Below, in pieces: positions 58,209-64,000 of a stretch of DNA of 64,000 nt. Source of the DNA: Caballeronia sp. SBC1. Its GTDB lineage: Bacteria > Pseudomonadota > Gammaproteobacteria > Burkholderiales > Burkholderiaceae. Within the stretch, counting starts at the first letter, position 1; each line of letters begins with the position of its first letter. The stretch is from contig NZ_CP049158.1 of the NCBI RefSeq assembly GCF_011493005.1, positions 1,736,001 through 1,800,000 of the forward strand. Reading direction: 5' to 3'. The position numbers and the translations under genes were made by a program. Below the pieces are notes generated by a model, which saw nothing but the letters and a program-made list of their open reading frames with translations, was not told where the DNA came from and ran no database searches.

Positions 58209-59432
58209 TTAGTCGTCGATAGCGTCGTACAGATGGCGTTCGAACACGGCTGCCATCGGGAAGGGTTCTACGCTGCGTCGCTGGATCAGCATGATGCCGA
58301 TCATGTTTTCGACCGGATCGGCGAACCAGCTCGTGCCGAGCGCGCCTGGCCAGCCGAACGACCCTGCAGAACGATACCCGAGCGTGCGTTGTTGTGCTGG
58401 ATCGTCCACGATGGCCAAGCCCAATCCAAACCCCTGGCCGCCCCACACAATCTGACCGAACGCCGGAATGCGGCGCTGATCACGCGATAGAAAATTCGTG
58501 CGCATGAGGTCGACGGACCGATGCGACAGCAGGCGCGGACCGCGCGCGCGTTCATTGGCGTCGCCTTGCAGACGGCCGCGGCCAAGCAGCAGGCGCGCAA
58601 AACGCAGATAGTCGTCGGCAGTGGAAACAAGACCGCCGCCGCCGTTCTGAAAACGCCCGGGTTTGGCAAAGCGGCTCGATGCCGGATGATCTTCCACCAC
58701 GCGTTGCCGCGTAGCGGGATCGACAGCGTAGGCCACCGACAAACGCCCGAGTTTTTCAGGCGGCACCACAAAGCCGGTGTCCGTCATTCCCAATGGCTCG
58801 AAGATGCGCGTGCGGAAGAACGCTGCAAGCGACATACCGCTGATGCGCTGGATCAGCGCGCCGAGGACATCGGTGGAGATGCCGTAGTGCCAGCGCGTGC
58901 CGGGCTGGAACATCAAGGGCAACTCGGCTACGCGCTGAAGCCATGCGCCGGGATCGACCGATGCATCGACGCCGTTGAAGATGTTCCCGTAGGCGTCGGC
59001 TAACGCGCCAAATGCGGTGAAGTGATACGCAAATCCGGCGCGATGCGTGAGCAGATCGAGCAAGGTAATGGGTGCGCGGGCGGGTTCGGTATGGTCGAGC
59101 GGCGCGGTGGGATCGGCGAGCACCTTGGGGTTGGCCAGTTCGGGCAACCAGCGCGCCAAGGGGTCGTCGAGCGCGATAAGGCCTTCTTCCACCAGCATCA
59201 AGGCAGCGACGCTCGTCACGGGTTTCGTCATGGAAGCAATGCGAAACAGCGTGTCGCGCGTCATGGGCGTGAGGGTTTCGCTGTCGCTGTGACCCAACGT
59301 GTCGACCCGGGCTATTTCGGCATGCCGCCAGACCAGGGTGACGCAGCCGGCAACGTCGCCATTCTCGACGAACTGCTGCATTGCGGTACGAGTGCGCTCA
59401 AGGCGCGTGGCGCTGAATCCCGCGTCGGACAT
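58209..59432 (-). CDS. Class C beta-lactamase-family serine hydrolase
   Basis: 407 residues. The catalytic SxxK is S67-M-T-K70 (FRIASMTKPVTSV). The Y-x-N-equivalent is near HYGISTDVLGALIQRISGMS. The extended body (RHPLCY-like alpha domain, HRS) fits EstB/penicillin-binding protein-like esterases. There is no signal peptide, so it is probably a cytoplasmic esterase rather than a resistance enzyme. It overlaps nothing and stands alone. Confidence 0.9.
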   Translation of the reverse strand: MSDAGFSATRLERTRTAMQQFVENGDVAGCVTLVWRHAEIARVDTLGHSDSETLTPMTRDTLFRIASMTKPVTSVAALMLVEEGLIALDDPLARWLPELANPKVLADPTAPLDHTEPARAPITLLDLLTHRAGFAYHFTAFGALADAYGNIFNGVDASVDPGAWLQRVAELPLMFQPGTRWHYGISTDVLGALIQRISGMSLAAFFRTRIFEPLGMTDTGFVVPPEKLGRLSVAYAVDPATRQRVVEDHPASSRFAKPGRFQNGGGGLVSTADDYLRFARLLLGRGRLQGDANERARGPRLLSHRSVDLMRTNFLSRDQRRIPAFGQIVWGGQGFGLGLAIVDDPAQQRTLGYRSAGSFGWPGALGTSWFADPVENMIGIMLIQRRSVEPFPMAAVFERHLYDAIDD

Positions 59433-59571
59433 TGAATATCCCTCTTTGTACGCATTTTCTCAGCGCATCATTTAAGCACGCCGGAAATGGGACTCCAAGG
59501 GAAGATTTACCGCGGGTTGTAACTCCGTGACACAAAATTGGAAATCAATACATCGAATCCTTAAGGAAACC

Positions 59572-59790
59572 TTAAGCCATCGCGCAGTTTAATCCCACGC
59601 TGGCTTCAAGCCGCTCGAGCCGGTCGTTGATTCGCTGCATGCGTGATTGCTGCGCTGGAACAAGCGCACTGGATGCGACCAAATCAACCCGGTTACGCCA
59701 ATAGGACAAGGGGATGCGGTCATCGGTGGAAATTCTTCCGATTACCTGCTCCAGATGGAGAATATCCGTTTCGATTTGACGATGATTCAT
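59572..59790 (-). CDS. Small hypothetical protein
   Basis: 72 residues (MNHRQIETDILHLEQVIGRI) of two predicted helices separated by YWRNRVDLVASSALVPAQQS, ending RINDRLERLEASVGL. The length and amphipathic helices suggest a small regulator or a chaperone-like protein. No family is known. It faces a LuxR gene across about 280 bp. Confidence 0.5.
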   Translation of the reverse strand: MNHRQIETDILHLEQVIGRISTDDRIPLSYWRNRVDLVASSALVPAQQSRMQRINDRLERLEASVGLNCAMA

Positions 59791-60074
59791 TCACTACTCC
59801 AAGGTAGGTTATTTTTACTTTTGATAGAACGAGTTCGAAGCAACACGCGGAACAGATAACCGTTTTCGGTGTCACAACTGGAACAAACTGGGTGCTCTCG
59901 GTTCGCGCAATGCGCGGAACGCACCGCCAGAGGAAGGCAGCATAAGCGCTCGAAGGACTTCCTGCAGAGTATCGAAGCACGCGGGGGTTGTATATTCCGC
60001 AAATGCGGAACAGTAAAAATGCAATAAGCCGGCATTTCGGATCGGCAAATTATCCGCATGACAGGAGAAAATGG

Positions 60075-61142
60075 ATGCTTTTTGAAAGCGACCAATACGA
60101 CCAGGCTGTCAACGTCATATATGAAACGCTCGCACGTCCTCGCGGATGGCATGCCGTTTGTACTGCGATCGCCAGCTTGATTGGCGCTCGCGCAGTCTGG
60201 ATAACCGTCAGCAATAAGCAGCCTGCTAATTTGTATTCCGAAAGTTTCGGATATCAAGAAAATACAAATTATTACGACATTTTCAGAAATTCATCGACGG
60301 AAATTACGAAAAGTCCAATTGAATCGTTTGCGCGCCTTGAATCCGATCAGAAAGGTGCTGATTCCTTGAATATAAGCGCACCAGGACATGTTTTAAGCCG
60401 GCCGATCCTTGAGACTGGCGAATTGCTGATCACGCTGGCTTGCGAGTTTGCATCGGAGGGGGAGGCTGTTATCCAGTCCGAGCCGCGCTGGCTCGATCGC
60501 TTGATGCCGCATCTTTCACGCGCTGCACAACTTCAGGGCGCGCGTTATTTCGCGACGCCCGAGCTTTTCGCCCGCATTCCCTTTCTCGACGAATGGCGTC
60601 AACCCGCCATGCTCGTCGAATTGAACGGGACGGTGCTCCGCGTTAATGACGCAACCACGCGGATGCTCACGCGTACCAAGTTGGTTCAAGTTGTAGACGG
60701 CATGCTTGAACTGCAAGCCGCTGTACAACGCCAGATTCTGGACGAATGCCTTGCGGCGGCAGACGCAACGCCGGCGTATAGGATGCTTCGGCTGACAGAA
60801 GAACCCCACGCGGAGCCTGCGGGTCAAGACGCGCTGTACGTGTTTTATCACCCGGTTGCGGTGAGCCACGGGCACGCCGCGCTGCTCACGTTCTATCACC
60901 CGTATTCACCGCCTATAGTTGATCTGGATCTGCTTGCGACCGCGTTCGACCTGACGCCGGCGGAGTGCCGCGTGGCCTGTCATATCGCTGAAGGGCGAAC
61001 GCCCAAGGAGATAGCCCACCAAACCGGCGTGCAGCACGACACCGTGCGCAAGCAGTTGCAGGCGATCTATCAGAAGACGGCAACAAACCGTCAGGTCGAC
61101 CTGATACGCCTGTTGCTCAACCTGCCCGCGCACCCGGTTTAA
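60075..61142 (+). CDS. LuxR-type transcriptional regulator
   Basis: 355 residues from the ATG at 60075 (MLFESDQYDQAVNVIYETLA), with AGGAG 8 nt before. The C-terminal HTH spans about residues 290-345: FDLTPAECRVACHIAEGRTP and HDTVRKQLQAIYQKTATNRQ. The N-terminal half is a helical sensor without a clear known domain. Regulators of this build occur in many Burkholderia and sense unknown signals; no autoinducer pocket is evident. Confidence 0.85.
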   Translation: MLFESDQYDQAVNVIYETLARPRGWHAVCTAIASLIGARAVWITVSNKQPANLYSESFGYQENTNYYDIFRNSSTEITKSPIESFARLESDQKGADSLNISAPGHVLSRPILETGELLITLACEFASEGEAVIQSEPRWLDRLMPHLSRAAQLQGARYFATPELFARIPFLDEWRQPAMLVELNGTVLRVNDATTRMLTRTKLVQVVDGMLELQAAVQRQILDECLAAADATPAYRMLRLTEEPHAEPAGQDALYVFYHPVAVSHGHAALLTFYHPYSPPIVDLDLLATAFDLTPAECRVACHIAEGRTPKEIAHQTGVQHDTVRKQLQAIYQKTATNRQVDLIRLLLNLPAHPV

Positions 61143-61166
61143 AGCTCAGTTGAACAAAGCCCGGCG

Positions 61167-61433
61167 TTACTTCGCCTTGCACGCGATCAAGAGGCTGTTC
61201 TGGCCGTTGTCGCTGCTTTGATCGAGGACGTCATAACTGCCGGCGCACAACGCGCGGGCATTTTCCTGGCAATTACTCCAGCCGCCGTTAGCCGGGCACT
61301 GGATCATGTTGGTCGGGCGGCCATCGGATGAAAAGAGCGGCGGCGCGCTGCTGCACGCAGACAACACCAACACCGCAACCGCAAGCGGCAACAGGGCCAG
61401 AAAACGCGATGCTCGTACGCTGGAAATCTTCAT
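61167..61433 (-). CDS. Small lipoprotein
   Basis: 88 residues (MKISSVRASRFLALLPLAVA) with lipobox LSACSS (cysteine near residue 27). The mature part contains paired cysteines (MIQCPANGGWSNCQENARAL, LCAGSYDVL, LLIACKAK) that may form disulfides. Unknown function; it is a conserved-looking small lipoprotein. Confidence 0.75.
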   Translation of the reverse strand: MKISSVRASRFLALLPLAVAVLVLSACSSAPPLFSSDGRPTNMIQCPANGGWSNCQENARALCAGSYDVLDQSSDNGQNSLLIACKAK

Positions 61434-61541
61434 CCGGAACCCCTTTTAACGCTGTTTTTATTGATTGCGCAAGTATGCCACGTGGAGCTTTCGGCTTGCC
61501 TCATTGCAGCGCTGAGCGTGCGCTCTCAGGATGCTTTCGCG

Positions 61542-61790
61542 CTACTTCTGAAGGCCCCAAATGTCGCTGTCGATCATCTCGACGCGGGCGTCGATTTTCG
61601 CTTTTACATCGGCGAGTGCCTGGTTGTAGAAATGCGCGCCAATAATTTTCGATAACTCGTCAAGCCATTCCTTCGCCTCGAACTGCCCGAGCCGGGCGTC
61701 GAAACGTTCTTGCGCCAGCCGCTGCAACTGGTCAATCGCAAGCGCCTCGTGCTCGCGGGATAACACCGTCTTGTTCGTGTCTTTGCTCAT
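61542..61790 (-). CDS. DUF2164-family protein
   Basis: 82 residues (MSKDTNKTVLSREHEALAID). The core RFDARLGQFEAKEWLDELSK and IGAHFYNQALADVKAKIDAR match DUF2164. It is a small helical protein of unknown role. It ends the gene group next to the sigma-54 activator, whose stop is 12 bp upstream. Confidence 0.85.
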   Translation of the reverse strand: MSKDTNKTVLSREHEALAIDQLQRLAQERFDARLGQFEAKEWLDELSKIIGAHFYNQALADVKAKIDARVEMIDSDIWGLQK

Positions 61791-61802
61791 GTCTTCCTTG
61801 GT

Positions 61803-63248
61803 TCAAACGTCTATGTCTAGCGCGACGATCTTCTTGTACATCGTCGCCCGGCCAATGCCAATCCGCTGCGCCGCCTCAGCCACGCGGCCGCCGCTTGCAC
61901 GAAGGGCTTCCGTGAGGAAACGCTTTTCGAAGCCCGTCATGGCCTCGGCGTAAGACGTTGGGTCGGATTCCTCCGCCACGTCCGCGGGTTCCGGCGACGA
62001 CACGGCGCTCGCCGCGCCCATGAAGGCGCCGAGCGCGTGGGCATCTATATGTTCGCTATCCGACAACATCACCGCGCGCTCCAGCACGTTGCGCAACTCG
62101 CGCACGTTGCCGGGCCACGAATACGCGGCGAGCAGGCGTAGCGCGTCGTCATGGAGCACGAACTGGCCGGCGTGACGCGGGCGGGCATCGGCGGAAAGCT
62201 CCTCAAGCATGGCGTACACCAGCGCCTCGATATCCCCCGCCCGCTCGCGCAACGGCGGCGCGTGAATGGACAGCACGTTCAGCCGATAAAACAAGTCCGC
62301 GCGAAACCGGCCGCTGGCGACAAGCGCCGGCAAATCCGCCGATGTCGCCGCGATGATCCGCACATCCGTGCGCACGATCCGGTTCGACCCCAGTGGCTCG
62401 AACTCTTTCTCTTGCAACACGCGCAGCAACTTGCCCTGCAGCACGAGCGGCATGTCGCCGATTTCATCGAGGAAGAGCGTGCCGCCATCGGCCAGTTCGA
62501 ACTTGCCTACGCGGCCTTTGCGATCCGCGCCCGTGTACGCACCCGCCGCCGCGCCGAAAAACTCCACTTCCAGCAAGGTGTCCGGAATCGCCGCGACGTT
62601 CACACTCACGAGCGGCCGTGCGGCGCGCGTGGAAGCGCCGTGAATCGCGTGCGCCAGCAACTCCTTGCCCGTGCCCGTTTCTCCGGACAGCAGCACAGGC
62701 GAATCGACTTGCGCCGCGCGCCGCGCCTGGCGTTTGACATCGAGGCTCGCAGCGCTCGTCCCCACGAAACTCGCGAACGTATATTTGGCACGCCGCGCCT
62801 GCGCGAGCGATTGCCGTGTCGCGATCAGCTCCTGCTGCACACGCGAGTAGTGCGAAAAGAGTGGTGTGAGCGCTTTCATTTCGTCGAAGAGCGCGAAGCC
62901 AATTGCTCCAACCGTCTGGCCGAAGTCGTCCTTCAGCGGCAGGCGCGTGACGACCAGCGGCTCGCGATCCGTTTCCAGCAGATCAAGCAGGATAGGCTTG
63001 CCCGTTGTCACGACTTCGCGCATCAGGCTATTCGGAATCACCGATTCGCAATCGCGGCCGATCGCCTCTTGCGGGTCCGAAAACCCGAAGCGTGCCGCGT
63101 AGCGTTTGTTGATCCAGACGACCCGCGCTTCTTTGTCGACGATAAACGTGCCTTCGCTGAAATTCTCGAAGGTCTTGAAAAGCGAATCCATCGCGCGACG
63201 CAAAACGTCGCTGTAATCGACGGGGACATGCGTCCAGTCGTTGTGCAT
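61803..63248 (-). CDS. Sigma-54-dependent activator with PAS-like sensor
   Basis: About 481 residues from the ATG at 63248 (MHNDWTHVPVDYSDVLRRAM); the frame extends to an ATG at 63386, but a palindrome in that extension makes the shorter start more likely. A PAS-like domain (about residues 20-130) precedes the AAA+ core: Walker A GETGTGKELLAH, Walker B GGTLFLDEIGDM, and a GAYTGA loop in place of the usual GAFTGA. The C-terminal Fis-type HTH is RVAEAAQRIGIGRATMYKKI. It probably drives the divergent permease gene. Confidence 0.9.
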   Translation of the reverse strand: MHNDWTHVPVDYSDVLRRAMDSLFKTFENFSEGTFIVDKEARVVWINKRYAARFGFSDPQEAIGRDCESVIPNSLMREVVTTGKPILLDLLETDREPLVVTRLPLKDDFGQTVGAIGFALFDEMKALTPLFSHYSRVQQELIATRQSLAQARRAKYTFASFVGTSAASLDVKRQARRAAQVDSPVLLSGETGTGKELLAHAIHGASTRAARPLVSVNVAAIPDTLLEVEFFGAAAGAYTGADRKGRVGKFELADGGTLFLDEIGDMPLVLQGKLLRVLQEKEFEPLGSNRIVRTDVRIIAATSADLPALVASGRFRADLFYRLNVLSIHAPPLRERAGDIEALVYAMLEELSADARPRHAGQFVLHDDALRLLAAYSWPGNVRELRNVLERAVMLSDSEHIDAHALGAFMGAASAVSSPEPADVAEESDPTSYAEAMTGFEKRFLTEALRASGGRVAEAAQRIGIGRATMYKKIVALDIDV

Positions 63249-63275
63249 CCAGTGTCTCGTGAGATTTTCTCGATA

Positions 63276-63294
63276 TAGAGACAGAATATCTCTA
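63276..63294. promoter_or_regulatory. Palindrome, candidate activator binding site (UAS)
   Basis: TAGAGACAGAATATCTCTA: 6-bp arms TAGAGA/TCTCTA around a 7-bp spacer. It lies about 155 bp upstream of the -24/-12 promoter, a normal place for a sigma-54 activator site. Confidence 0.5.
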
Positions 63295-63448
63295 AATGTG
63301 GAAACACGGCAAGACTGTTGCAAAACATTGTGCGACCGGCCGTTCGGGCGAATTTGTGTCGCGGCGTTGTCTCGATTGGTAGACATTATTCACGCTGATG
63401 CGCTCCGCAAAGACCGCCTTTCCTTGCTCAGCAACGCTTCCCGGTCTT

Positions 63449-63464
63449 TGGCATGAATGCTGCA
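63449..63464 (+). promoter_or_regulatory. Sigma-54 (-24/-12) promoter
   Basis: TGGCATGAATGCTGCA carries the GG and GC dinucleotides with exact sigma-54 spacing (consensus TGGCACG-N4-TTGCA). It is about 70 bp before the permease start. Confidence 0.7.
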
Positions 63465-63534
63465 TAAAGGGCGCACCCATTTTCGGACGGCTATTGCTGC
63501 TGCGCCCGGACACACAACAACTAACGGAGACTTA

Positions 63535-64000
63535 ATGTCGTTCATCATCGTCCTCGCCGCCCTGGCGTTTCTCATGCTGGCCGCGTATCGCGGATACAGC
63601 GTGATCCTGGTGGCCCCGCTCGCCGCGCTCGCCGCCGTGCTGCTGACCGAGCCCGCCGCCGTCGCACCCGTCTTTTCCGGCATCTTCATGGACAAGATGG
63701 TCGGCTTCGTGAAGCTGTATTTCCCCGTGTTCCTGCTCGGCGCCGTGTTCGGCAAGGTCGTCGAATTGTCGGGCTTCTCCGAATCGATCGTTGCCGCCGC
63801 CATTCGGTACATCGGCAAGACACGCGTCAATGCAGTGATTGTCGCGGTGTGCGCATTGCTCACCTATGGCGGCGTGTCGCTGTTCGTGGTCGTGTTCGCG
63901 GTCTATCCGTTCGCAGCCGAAATGTACCGGCAGAGCAATATCCCGAAGCGGCTGATGCCCGGCGCCATTGCGCTCGGTGCGTTTTCCTTCACCATGGATT
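63535..64000 (+). CDS. GntP-family permease, N-terminal part (cut by window edge)
   Basis: Starts at the ATG at 63535 (MSFIIVLAALAFLMLAAYRG) and runs off the window. Membrane helices and the segment FLLGAVFGKVVELSGFSESI fit the GntP gluconate/hydroxyacid symporter family. It is divergent from the sigma-54 activator and has its own -24/-12 promoter. In related bacteria this pair handles 3-hydroxybutyrate or similar acids, which here is an inference. Confidence 0.85.
   Translation, partial: MSFIIVLAALAFLMLAAYRGYSVILVAPLAALAAVLLTEPAAVAPVFSGIFMDKMVGFVKLYFPVFLLGAVFGKVVELSGFSESIVAAAIRYIGKTRVNAVIVAVCALLTYGGVSLFVVVFAVYPFAAEMYRQSNIPKRLMPGAIALGAFSFTMD

Noticed and set aside
1..64000. CRISPR arrays, rRNA and tRNA genes
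   Set aside because: I saw no regularly spaced repeats and no tRNA or rRNA sequence in either strand.

Overview
The window looks like chromosomal DNA from a Burkholderiaceae bacterium, most likely Paraburkholderia or Caballeronia. The signs are high GC, hopanoid (hpn) genes, DUF4148 and DUF2164 proteins, a short H-NS of the betaproteobacterial type, and Fe(II)/2OG hydroxylase PiuC beside a catecholate-type TonB receptor. Both ends are cut inside genes: a membrane sensor with a GAF-like part on the left (minus strand) and a GntP-type permease on the right (plus strand).

Layout. (1) 0.8-9.3 kb is the first hopanoid block: hpnA, hpnB, hpnC, ispH, hpnH and hpnM, with a few small unknown genes. 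(2) 9.6-13.7 kb holds an Lrp regulator, an AMP-forming acyl-CoA ligase, an SDR and a divergent TetR gene whose promoter region carries two matching palindromes. (3) 13.9-17.7 kb is iron uptake (Fur box, TonB receptor, piuC) and a MazEF pair with its operator. (4) 17.9-21.5 kb is hpnN plus an MlaA/VacJ lipoprotein. (5) 21.6-27 kb has dctA and an operon of a haloacetate-dehalogenase-like hydrolase with a leuC/leuD pair, next to a LysR gene. (6) 27-32 kb is a Fur-controlled fecI-fecR-receptor cassette with a secreted GATase-like protein. (7) 34-43.9 kb is an AT-richer, decayed defence island. (8) 44.4-49.3 kb is the hopanoid operon hpnD-hpnE-hpnF(shc)-hpnG with overlapping genes. (9) 49.9-64 kb is mixed core and accessory: hybrid histidine kinase, stress-type protein, FMN reductase, AEC transporter, lipocalin, H-NS, class C beta-lactamase-like hydrolase, LuxR regulator, and a sigma-54 activator facing a permease with a good -24/-12 promoter.

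The most notable part is the island. It holds two defence systems, both broken. One is a retron of the Ec67 kind: a reverse transcriptase with NAxxH, YADD and VTG motifs fused to a TOPRIM domain, plus a candidate msr-msd RNA just upstream bounded by 12-nt inverted repeats. The gene has one frameshift and one in-frame TAA. The other is a three-gene operon of the ABC-three-component (ABC-3C) type: a SMEK-like effector, a small middle component and a DUF2326-like ATPase, with genes overlapping by 10-14 nt. A 1,656-bp IS3-family element sits in the effector gene and a 1,329-bp IS5-family element sits in the ATPase gene. In both cases the element is flanked by a direct repeat, and removing the element plus one repeat copy restores the reading frame exactly, so the ancestral proteins can be reconstructed.

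Together the three hopanoid blocks encode nearly the whole route in one window: squalene from FPP (HpnC/D/E), cyclisation (HpnF), adenosylhopane formation and cleavage (HpnH/HpnG), accessory sugar chemistry (HpnA/HpnB) and transport (HpnN, HpnM, MlaA-like). IspH beside hpnH probably supports isoprenoid supply.
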